This document shows positions 8,327-17,387 of a stretch of DNA of 64,000 bases, one piece after another. Origin of the DNA: Bermanella sp036960565 (GTDB lineage Bacteria; Pseudomonadota; Gammaproteobacteria; Pseudomonadales; Oceanobacteraceae); assembly GCA_036960565.1 (NCBI GenBank), contig JBALXQ010000004.1:95641-159640 (forward strand). The letters are read 5' to 3'. Below the pieces are notes generated by a model. That model did no database searches. It saw only the letters and a program-made list of their open reading frames with translations, and was not told the DNA's origin. Position numbers and translations under genes: made by a program. Numbering within the stretch: position 1 is the stretch's first letter; every line of letters begins with the position of its first letter.

Positions 8327-9359
8327 TTACTTCCTCCTTTGAATTGTTATTTTTTACAGCCCTGGTTAATTTATCTAAAGTTAACCACCATCTTCTGGGA
8401 ATGGTGATAATTAAAAATGCCAGTATTAGTGCCAGAGCTAATGGGTAATGGAAAAGTGATTTTTCTGGCCGAACGGATTGTTCTTCCATTTCAATGGCTT
8501 CTAGCGCATCCAGTTGCGCATAAATTTGGCCAAGTTCTTCAAGGCTACGGGCACGGTAATATTGCCCTCCAGTATCGTTTGCAATCTTAGTAAGAGTCAC
8601 TTCATCCAAGTCTCGACTTGGGTTGATGCGTCTTGGCCCAAAGAATCCCTGTACCACCAATTCATCGGCACCTATCCCTATGGTATAAATTTTAACACCC
8701 GCTTGAGCAGCGAGTTTAGCGGCTTGTAGGGGCTCAATTTCACCTGCGGTATTTTGTCCGTCAGTTAGTAAAATAAGAACGCGGTTTGACTCAGGTAAAT
8801 CAATTAGTTTTTTAACCGATAAGCCAATCGCATCACCAATGGCTGTTTTGCGTCCGGCCAAGCCAAATGCAGCTTCGTCCATTAATATTTGCAAAGTGTT
8901 TAGATCAAAAGTAAGTGGCGTTTGTACATAGGCTTTAGAGGCAAAAAGAATTAACCCTAAGCGATCGCCGCTGCGTTTTTCGATGAAGTTAGTCAGTACC
9001 GCTTTTACAGCTTGCAAGCGATTGACTAAACGTCCTTGAACTTCCATATCTTCTTCTTTCATGCTGTCAGATAAATCTACTGCCAACATCATGTTGCGAT
9101 CACTGTTAATAATTGCTTGCGGCTCCCCTACAAAAGTGGGTTTGCAGGCGGCTAAAATCAGGCAGGTCCAGCAGATGGACGCCAGCATCATTAACCATAA
9201 ATGAGGTTTGTGACCTGTCTGTTCCTTTTGCTCGGCCAGCATCATTAAACTGGGGGCAAACACTTCGCTTTGCTGTGTCTTAAAAGCGGGTGCAAAGCGA
9301 TAAATTAAAAAGGGCAGGGGCAATAGCAGTAAAAACCACGGCCATTCAATACTTAGCAT
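8319..9359 (-). CDS. batA: BatA-type VWA membrane protein
   Basis: About 346 residues with N-terminal membrane helices (WPWFLLLLPLPFLIY, then near 60-75), a von Willebrand A domain carrying MIDAS residues DLSDS and LLTDGQN, and a C-terminal helix (PLALALILAFLIITI). This N-TM / VWA / C-TM layout is the BatA pattern. ATG 9359 is chosen because AAGGA lies seven bases before it and the product then begins MLSIEWPW; an in-frame ATG at 9377 would add six residues. It overlaps the DUF4381 gene upstream by 7 bp and batB downstream by 8 bp, fourth in the moxR-led operon. Confidence 0.92.
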   Translation of the reverse strand: MLSIEWPWFLLLLPLPFLIYRFAPAFKTQQSEVFAPSLMMLAEQKEQTGHKPHLWLMMLASICWTCLILAACKPTFVGEPQAIINSDRNMMLAVDLSDSMKEEDMEVQGRLVNRLQAVKAVLTNFIEKRSGDRLGLILFASKAYVQTPLTFDLNTLQILMDEAAFGLAGRKTAIGDAIGLSVKKLIDLPESNRVLILLTDGQNTAGEIEPLQAAKLAAQAGVKIYTIGIGADELVVQGFFGPRRINPSRDLDEVTLTKIANDTGGQYYRARSLEELGQIYAQLDALEAIEMEEQSVRPEKSLFHYPLALALILAFLIITIPRRWWLTLDKLTRAVKNNNSKEEVNV

Positions 9360-9808
9360 GTGTGTTTCCTTATCCATAACTCAACAGCCTTCTTGAGTTT
9401 AATGGCATCTATGGATTCTTCTTCGGCTGTAGCGGGTTTGTCTGGGGCGTAGGCAAATGAACTGAATTCAGTGATGAAAATATCATTTTTTATTTTTTCA
9501 TCGAGAAAGTGTAACCATTTCTCTCCGCTTAAAGATGCACAGCTGCTCCCAAAACGAAACAGAGCTACTTGTTTTAATAGCCGGTTGCATTGCTGAATGC
9601 ACAGCAATTTATTTTCACTTGATATCAATTTGAGCTCTGACAAAGCTTGGCGGCGCCAGGTGTTTTTTTTGTGTAAATAAAAAGTGAAACCAACGGCTAT
9701 CATTATGGCTAATAATAGCATCCACCAGGGCCAAGCAAGAGGCCAAATGGAAACAGGGTCGGGCAGATGAATATCTTTTAGTTGATCCAAAGGAGAGGCT
9801 GGGTTCAT
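9353..9808 (-). CDS. DUF4381 family membrane protein of the bat operon
   Basis: 151 residues with a proline-rich N-terminus (LKDIHLPDPVSIWPLAWPWW), one membrane helix (about 25-45), and a cytoplasmic part containing a conserved-looking SLSGEKWLHFLDE segment. This arrangement and its place between DUF58 and batA match DUF4381, which is almost always found in MoxR/VWA operons of Proteobacteria. It probably helps assemble the two VWA proteins in the membrane, but no activity is known. Start ATG overlaps the DUF58 stop by 4 bp (ATGA-type coupling). Confidence 0.88.
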   Translation of the reverse strand: MNPASPLDQLKDIHLPDPVSIWPLAWPWWMLLLAIMIAVGFTFYLHKKNTWRRQALSELKLISSENKLLCIQQCNRLLKQVALFRFGSSCASLSGEKWLHFLDEKIKNDIFITEFSSFAYAPDKPATAEEESIDAIKLKKAVELWIRKHTC

Positions 9809-10767
9809 TTTGCACCTCTTTGTTCTATGGCCAGTTTAAGTGCAGCAAAAGGAATTTCACCGGCATTGATTTGGTGGTGGTTAATGGCCAACGATCTAAA
9901 GGTGTTTTTAATGCCTTCTTGCCAAGTTGATACCGCATCAGTGTAAGAATCTAGGGCGTGCTGGTCGTGCGTGTCTAAAAAACCGTGACGGTTGCCATCG
10001 GTGACCGCATACATACCTGACGGGGGAGCTTTGCGTTCTAATGGATCGAACACTTGTAATGCAACAATATGATTGTGGCGCCTAAGAGAGAAAAGAGTCG
10101 CCTTATCTTGCTCGGCCAAATCATAAAAATCGCTAATAATATAAAGGGTAGTGCCGGGTTTTAAACTTTGTTTTAAATTGTGCAAACTCTGCCCCAGGCT
10201 TCTTTTAACTTCCTGTTGCTGCTCGAGTTGATGATTGCTTTGATTAATGGATTTTAAAATATTTAGTACGTGTGATGAGCGCTGCTTGGGTCTGAAATCG
10301 GATTCTTTTTGATCGCCTAACACTACCGCCCCCACTCGGTCGCCATGATCAAATGCGGCCCATGCAATTAAGGCACTGCATTGTGCGGCCACTACCGATT
10401 TAAAACTGCGCTGGCTGCCAAAAAACATAGGACTGCGTTGATCGCATAAAATAACCACCGGCCGTTCACGTTCTTCTTTATAGATTCGAGTATGGGGTTT
10501 TTGGGTGCGGGCTGTGACGCGCCAATCTATGCTGCGAATATCGTCCCCTGGTTGATATATTCGCAATTGGTCTAGGTCCAGTCCCCGACCCTTTTGACGG
10601 CTCATGTGGTTACCTGAAAGCAAACCGTGTAGCTGGGGTAGGCTAGCCAAGCGCAAACGCTTGGCCAATAAACGTAACTGGGTGAGTTGATGTTCATCGG
10701 TAAATGCACTGGCAGGAAAAAACCCCTGCAAATAATGTTGAGCATCTTTTTGTTGTGATTGCGTCAT
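9805..10767 (-). CDS. DUF58 family protein of the MoxR/Bat operon
   Basis: 320 residues. The DUF58 signature GDDIRSIDWRVTARTQKPH is present around 95-115, preceded by GRGLDLDQLRIYQPG, followed by a VWA-like fold lacking a full MIDAS (VVILCDQRSPM). DUF58 proteins occur almost invariably directly downstream of moxR and are thought to act with that ATPase in maturing or inserting metal cofactors or protein complexes. No membrane segments are evident, so probably cytoplasmic. It lies 15 bp from moxR and overlaps DUF4381 by 4 bp. Confidence 0.92.
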   Translation of the reverse strand: MTQSQQKDAQHYLQGFFPASAFTDEHQLTQLRLLAKRLRLASLPQLHGLLSGNHMSRQKGRGLDLDQLRIYQPGDDIRSIDWRVTARTQKPHTRIYKEERERPVVILCDQRSPMFFGSQRSFKSVVAAQCSALIAWAAFDHGDRVGAVVLGDQKESDFRPKQRSSHVLNILKSINQSNHQLEQQQEVKRSLGQSLHNLKQSLKPGTTLYIISDFYDLAEQDKATLFSLRRHNHIVALQVFDPLERKAPPSGMYAVTDGNRHGFLDTHDQHALDSYTDAVSTWQEGIKNTFRSLAINHHQINAGEIPFAALKLAIEQRGAK

Positions 10768-10782
10768 GAATTAAAATTCCCG

Positions 10783-11745
10783 CTACGGTACAGCTACTCG
10801 TAAAATTAATTCATTAATGATGCGGTCAGTATTCATGCCTGATGCCTCTGCATCGAAGCTCACCAAAAGACGGTGGCGTAGTACCGGATGCAATACAGCT
10901 TGAACATCATCTGGGCTAACGTAATCTCGACCAGCTAACCAAGCATGGGCACGGGCACATCGATCAAGTGCGATGGTGCCTCGTGGGCTGGAACCGTATT
11001 CAAGCCAATTGGCCATGTCATCGCCATAACCTTGTGGGTTACGGGTGGCCATGATGAGTTGAACAATATATTCCTCAACTCTATCACTTAAATGCATGGC
11101 CAAGACCTCTTGTCGGGCGGCAAACAAATTACTGGTGCTGAGTAAGTCAGAGGGCATAGGGGCTTTAGAGTTTTGGGCTTCACCGCGAGCCAATCGTAAA
11201 ATTTCAGTTTCTGCTTGAGCATCAGGATAATCGATACGCACGTGCATTAAAAAACGGTCAAGTTGTGCTTCGGGTAGCGGATAGGTGCCTTCTTGTTCAA
11301 TAGGATTTTGCGTGGCCATGACTAAGAAAAGCTCGTCAAGCTCATAGGTTGAACCGGCTACACTCACCTGGCGTTCTGCCATGGCTTCTAACAAAGCTGA
11401 CTGTACTTTCGCAGGAGCACGGTTTATTTCATCGGCCAATACGAGGTTATTAAAGATAGGGCCTTTTTGGAAAACAAACTCGCCACTTTGGACGCGATAG
11501 ATTTCACTGCCGGTAATGTCAGCGGGCAACAGGTCGGGCGTGAATTGAATTCGTTGGTAATCGGCTTCAATGTTGTCGGCAAGGGTTTTAATAGCTTTGG
11601 TTTTAGCCAGTCCGGGAGCACCTTCTACAAGTAGGTGACCATCGGCTAATAATGCAATTAATAGGGCATTAACCAAATCAGGCTGGCCAATTATTTGCTC
11701 TTGCAAACTGGCTTGTAACGCCGCGATGTGCTCACGATTTGTCAT
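10783..11745 (-). CDS. moxR: MoxR family AAA+ ATPase
   Basis: 320 residues. Walker A is GAPGLAKTK, Walker B LVLADEINRAPAK, sensor 1 is in VMATQNPIEQEGTYPLPEAQ, and an arginine-finger region follows (LDRFLMHV), a standard MoxR chaperone-type AAA+ layout. First gene of a seven-gene minus-strand operon with VWA partners, the usual MoxR/VWA pairing in which the ATPase remodels client complexes. ATG 11745 aligns with other MoxR N-termini (T-N-R-E-H-I-A-A-L); an in-frame ATG at 11754 would add three residues. The divergent 230-bp space to NAD-GDH should hold its promoter, but no clear boxes are visible. Confidence 0.95.
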   Translation of the reverse strand: MTNREHIAALQASLQEQIIGQPDLVNALLIALLADGHLLVEGAPGLAKTKAIKTLADNIEADYQRIQFTPDLLPADITGSEIYRVQSGEFVFQKGPIFNNLVLADEINRAPAKVQSALLEAMAERQVSVAGSTYELDELFLVMATQNPIEQEGTYPLPEAQLDRFLMHVRIDYPDAQAETEILRLARGEAQNSKAPMPSDLLSTSNLFAARQEVLAMHLSDRVEEYIVQLIMATRNPQGYGDDMANWLEYGSSPRGTIALDRCARAHAWLAGRDYVSPDDVQAVLHPVLRHRLLVSFDAEASGMNTDRIINELILRVAVP

Positions 11746-11974
11746 GATACCCATTCCAAGTTCTTGTTTTTGTTAGATTAATGCAAAGCATTTTAAAAGT
11801 ATTACAAGGCGGGTCAATACTTGTCCGCCAATTGAACGCAATTAGAGGGCCTTGAGCTCAAAGAGTTTCAAAAGGTGTGAAAAAATTAGGTAAATATCGC
11901 AATTAGGTCAAGAAGTAAGCGAATTCCTAGGTTTACACTATTGTATAGATATAAAAGGATTTTTGAGATTCACT

Positions 11975-14900
11975 ATGAAAAAAGCACCGTTTAAGGATAT
12001 TCATCCGCAGGTAAGTCAATTATCAGAACGATTAAGTCAGGCGGTTCCTAAAAATCAAGCGAGCGCCATAGAAAGATTTACTAAAGTTTATTACGCGGCC
12101 ACGCCCGCTGAGGAACTGGATAGTCGAAAGATAGACGACTTATATGGTGCCACTTTGGCCTGTTGGGGGTTTTTACAGAACTCCAAAAATAAGAATAAGA
12201 TTCGCGTTTTCAACCCTGATTTTGAAGAGCATGGCTGGCAATCACCGCACACCATAGTGGAAATAGTCCATAAAGATGTCCCCTTTTTGGTGGATTCTAT
12301 TCGCATGGAGTTGAATAGGCGTGATATGTCTATTCATTTTATCAATCACGCAGTTATGTCTCTGGCTAGAAATAAGGGCGGTGAACTCGACCTTGAGAGT
12401 ACTTTTAATTTTGATGGCGGTTACAGCGAAGCCATTATTTATATAGAGGTAGACCTACATACTGATGAAAAGGTGTTAGAAGATTTAACTCAATCCTTGC
12501 ATGAGATCTTAAATGAAATCTGTCTAGTGGTGGATGATTATCAGGTGTTTAAGGAAAAAGGTGAGGAGGCTCTGGAATGGATTAAAGGAGGCTCAGGGCC
12601 TTTTAGTAAGCAAGATACCAATGAAGCGGTAGCCTTTATTGACTGGTTAATTGACAACCATTTTACCTTTTTGGCGTGTGAAGATTTTACTGTGTCGCAC
12701 AATGCAGGGAAAACCCTAAGCAGTCGTGACAATGAGTCTGTGTGTGGAATTTTTCGCCATGAACTGCATGGCCCAGACCAAATAGTGGTGAATGATTTAT
12801 CAGATAATATGCAAGCCATGGTAATGGCGCCACAACTTATTTCATTTAGTAAATCTGGGCGCCGTTCTCGTATTCATCGGCCAGCGTATCCCGATTACAT
12901 TATTGTTAAGCACATAGATAAGAATGGTCAGGTAATAGGTGGCCGCCGTTTTATGGGGTTATTTACTTCCAATGTTTACAGTGAGTCACCGTTTAAAATT
13001 CCAATTGTGCGTAATAAAATTAAGGCTGTGCTTGCCGACAGTGGAATTGATTCGGGAAGCCATAACGGTAAAGAACTGAATCATATTCTTGAAGTATTTC
13101 CAAGGGATGAATTATTCCACACAGATGTTGAACAGTTAACACAAACCTCTGTCGGGATTTTAAATATTCAGGAGCGCCGCCGCACTCAAATTTTCATTCG
13201 TTGTGATCCGCTAAATAAGTTTTTATCCTGCGTGGTATATGTCCCTAGAGATTTATACAACACGGAGTTGCGCTACAAAATTCAAAATATTTTAGTAGAG
13301 GCCTTTGCTCCTGCAGATGTGGAATTTACCACTTTTTTCTCGGAATCAATTTTAGCGCGTACTCATTTTAGTCTGCGGCTTGATCCTAATAAACCTATTG
13401 ACTACGACGCTAAGCGTATTGAAAAAGACATTCAAGCGGCAGCTCGTTCCTGGCAAGATGACTTGATCCACTCCTTAATTGATGGCGTGGGAGAAGAAAA
13501 AGGAAATCAATATTTTCAATCGTATCGAACAGCTTTTGGTACCGCCTATAAAGAGATATTTTCAACCCGAACTGCGGTAGTAGATATTCAGCATATTTCA
13601 TCGATCAAAGATGATAAGGATATCGCCATGAGTCTGTACAGGAATGTTGCGGACACTGGTAATTTCTTTAAGTTTAAGCTTTATAAACCCAATGCTTTAT
13701 TGCCTTTGTCAGATGTAATTCCAATTCTAGAAAATCTGGGGCTAAGGGTAATTGGAGAGAACCCGTACGGGGTTACTCGTACTGATGGTAAGCAGTATTG
13801 GATACATGACTTTACCCTTGTTTATACCTTTGGCGACAACATTGATTTGCATGAAAGTAAGGCGCAATTTCAAGATGCTTTTAGGGCTATATGGTTTAAT
13901 AAATCGGAGAATGACAGTTTTAATCGTCTCTTGTTAGGAGCGCGAATTGATTGGCGAGGCGTGGCCTTTTTACGCGCTTATGCACGATACATGAAGCAGA
14001 TTGGAATCGGTTTTTCGGAAAGTTTTATTGCTGATACATTGTGTAAGTACCCTGATATTTCTTCCTTTATTTTACGTTATTTTCAGGCTCGTTTCGATTT
14101 GAAACACACGAATGCAGAGGCTCAAGAAAAATTATTACACAAAATGGATTCGCAGTTTTCTGAAATGTTGGATCAGGTGGAAAGTATTAACGAAGATAAA
14201 ATATATCGTCGTTATCATGAACTTATTGCGGCAACCTTACGGACCAATTTCTTTCAACACTGTGAAGGTAAAGAACTTAAACGTTATTTTTCATTTAAGT
14301 TTAGCCCTCTTAAGATTAGCGATATTCCTCTGCCCAAACCTATGTTTGAAATATTTGTTTATAGTCCTCGAGTTGAAGGTGTGCACTTACGAGGAGGTAA
14401 GGTTGCCAGGGGTGGGTTGCGTTGGTCGGATAGAGCGGAGGATTTTAGAACTGAGGTATTGGGGCTAGTTAAGGCGCAGCAAGTTAAAAATTCGGTAATT
14501 GTGCCAGTGGGTGCCAAGGGCGGCTTTATCGCTAAGCAGTTGCCCGAAGGGGACAGGGATGCGTTTCTGGCTGAAGGTATTGAATGTTATAAAACCTTTA
14601 TTTCAGGGTTGCTGGATATTACCGATAATCTAATAGATGGAGAAGTAATCCCACCTAAAGAAGTTATTCGCCATGATGATGATGACCCTTATCTGGTAGT
14701 TGCTGCAGACAAAGGCACCGCTACCTTTTCCGATATTTCAAATGCGATAGCCACCGAAAGAGGCTTTTGGTTAGGTGATGCCTTTGCCAGTGGTGGCAGT
14801 GTGGGATATGACCACAAAAAAATGGGGATTACCGCAAAGGGTGCTTGGGTTTCCGTGCAGCGACATTTTAGAGAGCAAGATATTAACGTTCAAAATGATG

Positions 14901-16828
14901 ATGTGACGGTGATTGGTGTGGGAGATATGGCAGGTGACGTATTTGGTAACGGTATGCTTTGCTCTGAACACATTAAGTTGGTAGCGGCATTTAATCACTT
15001 ACATCTATTTATTGATCCCAATCCTCAAGATGTGGCGGCCAGTTTTAAAGAACGTAAACGTTTATTTGAGTTGCCACGAAGTGCCTGGACAGATTATGAG
15101 AAAACATTGATTTCAGAAGGAGGTGGAATCTTTAATCGATCTTCCAAGACCATTGCCATATCGGATCAAATGAAAGCTTGTTTTCATATTCAAGCCGACA
15201 AATTAAGTCCTAATGATTTGATATCTGCGTTGTTAAAGGCACCTGTGGACTTGATCTGGAATGGAGGGATTGGAACTTACGTGAAGGGCTCGGGTGAAAG
15301 CCATGGAGAAGCGGGCGACAAAGCCAACGATAGTTTGCGAATTAATGGTAAACAGTTACAAGCAAAGGTGATTGGGGAAGGTGGTAACTTGGGGGTAACC
15401 CAAAAAGCCCGAATAGAATTTGCATTGCATAAAGGAGGCTCTTCGTTTACGGACTTTATTGATAACGCAGCGGGCGTGGATTGTTCAGATCATGAGGTAA
15501 ATATAAAAATCCTGCTGAATGGTTTGGTCAATGCTGGAGACTTAACCACTAAGCAAAGAAATATATTTTTAGAGGAGATGACCCAGGAAGTATCTGATTT
15601 AGTGTTGATGAATAATTACCGCCAAACTCAAGCAATTGCCTTGGCCTTTCGTGAGGCTAAAACCCGCACCAATGAATATCGGCGTTTAATGAATGAGTTA
15701 GAAGGGCAGGGGAAGCTCAATCGTGAATTGGAGTTCTTGCCTTCAGAAGAGGAACTTGATGAGCGTAAGAATCAAAAACAAGGGCTAACCCGTCCAGAGC
15801 TTTCTGTGCTGATCAGTTATATCAAGGGTGACTTAAAGGAATTATTAAATGATCCAGGTATTTCTGATAACGAATACCTGGCTAAATCCATCGAAAGTGC
15901 TTTTCCCAATGCAATGCTTAAACGGTTTCCTGATGCATTATATGGACACCAACTGCGAAGTGAAATAGTAGCCACCCAATTGGCCAATGAAATGGTTAAT
16001 CGTATGGGGATTACCTATGTCAACCGCATGCGCGATAGTACTGGAGCTGACATTAGTACGATTGTGAAAGCCTATGCTGCGGCTAGGGATGTTTTCCGAA
16101 TGAATGACTTGTGGCAGCAAATAGAAGCTTTGGATTATCAGGTGAGCTCGGTTATTCAAGAAAAAATGATGTCTAGTTTAATGCGCTTAGTGCGAAGAGG
16201 GAGTCGCTGGTTCTTACGTAATCGTCGTCGTGAAATAAATATTCAGGAAGAAGTAACTAGGTTTTGTGATCGAGCGGCTGGGATTAGCGAAAACTTATCT
16301 GAATTATTGGCTGGTGAAGGTAAACAGGTCTGGCAAAAATACTATGACCAGTTATTAAAGGCTGGGGTACCTAAGGCACTGGCTTCGACTATAGCGGGTA
16401 CCAATAATATGTTTTCTGCATTGAGTATTATTGAAGGAGCTGAGCAAACCCAGCGAACACCTGAGGATGTGGCGGCCACCTATTATAAAGTGGGTTGCAA
16501 CCTTGATCTGGAATGGTTCTTAGAGCAGTTAAATGCCATGCCTGTGTTAAGCCACTGGCAGGCGTTGGCTCGCGAGACGTATCGGGATGATTTAGATTGG
16601 CAGCAGCGAACTTTAACGGTAAGCGTCATCAATAGTTTGCCAGAAGGAGATATACAGGCTCGAATGGAAGCTTGGCTTGAGCAGAGTGAACCCATGATTA
16701 GTCGCTGGCGTAAAATGGTTACCGAGCTGCGCGAAGGTGAAATAAATGACTTTTCGGTATTTTCAGTGGCGTTACGGGAGTTGCTGGACTTGGCGCAAGC
16801 CAGTCGATTGGCCAATAGTGCAAGCTAG
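11975..16828 (+). CDS. gdhB: NAD-dependent glutamate dehydrogenase, large (about 180 kDa) type
   Basis: 1,617 residues: the giant class of NAD-GDH known from Pseudomonas, Streptomyces and Caulobacter, converting L-glutamate to 2-oxoglutarate and ammonium for catabolism. N-terminal half has ACT-like regulatory modules (e.g. DVPFLVDSIRMELNRR). The catalytic core starts near residue 790 with RGGKVARGGLRWSDRAEDF and contains VKNSVIVPVGAKGGF with the substrate Lys; the nucleotide site is in VIGVGDMAGDVFGNGM, followed by GGNLGVTQKARIE. A long C-terminal helical region follows. ATG 11975 is preferred over an in-frame TTG at 11963 because GAG lies seven bases ahead. Single gene, divergent from moxR. 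The ammonium it releases links it functionally to amt at 21415. Confidence 0.96.
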   Translation: MKKAPFKDIHPQVSQLSERLSQAVPKNQASAIERFTKVYYAATPAEELDSRKIDDLYGATLACWGFLQNSKNKNKIRVFNPDFEEHGWQSPHTIVEIVHKDVPFLVDSIRMELNRRDMSIHFINHAVMSLARNKGGELDLESTFNFDGGYSEAIIYIEVDLHTDEKVLEDLTQSLHEILNEICLVVDDYQVFKEKGEEALEWIKGGSGPFSKQDTNEAVAFIDWLIDNHFTFLACEDFTVSHNAGKTLSSRDNESVCGIFRHELHGPDQIVVNDLSDNMQAMVMAPQLISFSKSGRRSRIHRPAYPDYIIVKHIDKNGQVIGGRRFMGLFTSNVYSESPFKIPIVRNKIKAVLADSGIDSGSHNGKELNHILEVFPRDELFHTDVEQLTQTSVGILNIQERRRTQIFIRCDPLNKFLSCVVYVPRDLYNTELRYKIQNILVEAFAPADVEFTTFFSESILARTHFSLRLDPNKPIDYDAKRIEKDIQAAARSWQDDLIHSLIDGVGEEKGNQYFQSYRTAFGTAYKEIFSTRTAVVDIQHISSIKDDKDIAMSLYRNVADTGNFFKFKLYKPNALLPLSDVIPILENLGLRVIGENPYGVTRTDGKQYWIHDFTLVYTFGDNIDLHESKAQFQDAFRAIWFNKSENDSFNRLLLGARIDWRGVAFLRAYARYMKQIGIGFSESFIADTLCKYPDISSFILRYFQARFDLKHTNAEAQEKLLHKMDSQFSEMLDQVESINEDKIYRRYHELIAATLRTNFFQHCEGKELKRYFSFKFSPLKISDIPLPKPMFEIFVYSPRVEGVHLRGGKVARGGLRWSDRAEDFRTEVLGLVKAQQVKNSVIVPVGAKGGFIAKQLPEGDRDAFLAEGIECYKTFISGLLDITDNLIDGEVIPPKEVIRHDDDDPYLVVAADKGTATFSDISNAIATERGFWLGDAFASGGSVGYDHKKMGITAKGAWVSVQRHFREQDINVQNDDVTVIGVGDMAGDVFGNGMLCSEHIKLVAAFNHLHLFIDPNPQDVAASFKERKRLFELPRSAWTDYEKTLISEGGGIFNRSSKTIAISDQMKACFHIQADKLSPNDLISALLKAPVDLIWNGGIGTYVKGSGESHGEAGDKANDSLRINGKQLQAKVIGEGGNLGVTQKARIEFALHKGGSSFTDFIDNAAGVDCSDHEVNIKILLNGLVNAGDLTTKQRNIFLEEMTQEVSDLVLMNNYRQTQAIALAFREAKTRTNEYRRLMNELEGQGKLNRELEFLPSEEELDERKNQKQGLTRPELSVLISYIKGDLKELLNDPGISDNEYLAKSIESAFPNAMLKRFPDALYGHQLRSEIVATQLANEMVNRMGITYVNRMRDSTGADISTIVKAYAAARDVFRMNDLWQQIEALDYQVSSVIQEKMMSSLMRLVRRGSRWFLRNRRREINIQEEVTRFCDRAAGISENLSELLAGEGKQVWQKYYDQLLKAGVPKALASTIAGTNNMFSALSIIEGAEQTQRTPEDVAATYYKVGCNLDLEWFLEQLNAMPVLSHWQALARETYRDDLDWQQRTLTVSVINSLPEGDIQARMEAWLEQSEPMISRWRKMVTELREGEINDFSVFSVALRELLDLAQASRLANSAS

Positions 16829-16870
16829 TGAATTTCGTTAGTTGGTATGGCCCAAGAGGAATTCATTTTT
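16829..16870 (+). terminator. Possible terminator after NAD-GDH
   Basis: Outer arms TGAATT (16829-16834) and AATTCA (16860-16865) with an inner TTGG/CCAA pair, followed by TTTTT. The stem has internal loops, so it is a moderate candidate. Confidence 0.4.
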
Positions 16871-16950
16871 CTGATTGTTGTACTTGTGTCCAGCTCAATT
16901 CGGTCTAAATTAAGAATGAACCGAATCCTTTTGGGTTATGGAAAATAATA

Positions 16951-17202
16951 ATGATGGAATGCGCATACAGAGAGAAAGTGGCGAGTAAGAGCGTTGAAGT
17001 GGATATTCATATATCCGGGGAAGAAGTGCAAAAGGCTTATCAAGGGGCTGAGTTTGTATATGCCCAGGCAATTGACGGTCGCAGCATTCGCTTCCCTGTC
17101 AAAATATTGTGGTCATTTATTGGCCATGACGGCATACATGGGCGTTTCTTAATTCAGTTTTCCAAAGATAATAAGTTTGAATCTATTGAGCGAATTTTCT
17201 AA
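16951..17202 (+). CDS. DUF2835 family small protein
   Basis: 83 residues, a compact one-domain protein. The second half (AIDGRSIRFPVKILWSFIGHDGIHGRFLIQF) matches the conserved DUF2835 core, with its hallmark HDGIHGRF. DUF2835 members are small cytoplasmic proteins of about 70-80 residues in Pseudomonas and marine gammaproteobacteria, function unknown, with a likely PilZ-like or beta-barrel fold (my inference). Two ATGs in a row, 16951 and 16954. It lies between NAD-GDH and pyrD and is probably transcribed on its own. Confidence 0.85.
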   Translation: MMECAYREKVASKSVEVDIHISGEEVQKAYQGAEFVYAQAIDGRSIRFPVKILWSFIGHDGIHGRFLIQFSKDNKFESIERIF

Positions 17203-17203
17203 T

Positions 17204-17232
17204 GCATTTTGCCGTTTGGTGCAAAAGCCAGG
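17204..17232 (+). terminator. Weak hairpin after DUF2835 gene
   Basis: TTTTGC (about 17208-17213) and GCAAAA (about 17220-17225) pair around a short loop right after the stop. There is no T-run, so termination is uncertain. Confidence 0.25.
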
Positions 17233-17272
17233 TTAAGGTCTGGTTTACTGTGACCCTGTAATTTAATTTCAA

Positions 17273-17303
17273 AATTAAGCTTACATTTGGACTAATTAAG
17301 CTT
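17273..17303 (+). repeat. Direct repeat AATTAAGCTT, 21-bp period, upstream of pyrD
   Basis: Ten identical bases at 17273-17282 and 17294-17303, with similarity continuing into ACATTTG versus TATTTG. A 21-bp spacing puts both copies on one face of the helix. They lie 48 bp upstream of the TATAAT at 17351-17356, where an activator or repressor could bind. Confidence 0.45.
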
Positions 17304-17350
17304 TATTTGCATTGGGCGCAAATTTTCACTCATTATCCCTAAGCTTTCTA

Positions 17351-17356
17351 TATAAT
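17351..17356 (+). promoter_or_regulatory. pyrD -10 box candidate
   Basis: Perfect TATAAT followed by the G/C-rich AAGCGCCGC, 31 bp before the pyrD GTG. No good -35 hexamer lies 16-18 bp upstream, so it may need an activator or be weak. Confidence 0.5.
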
Positions 17357-17387
17357 AAGCGCCGCTATTTTCCATGAGGGCTGTCAG

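Noticed and set aside
4640..11745. MoxR/VWA locus as a phage-defence (ternary ATPase) system
   Set aside because: All genes match the standard bat operon order (moxR, DUF58, DUF4381, batA, batB, batD); no nuclease or other effector is present.
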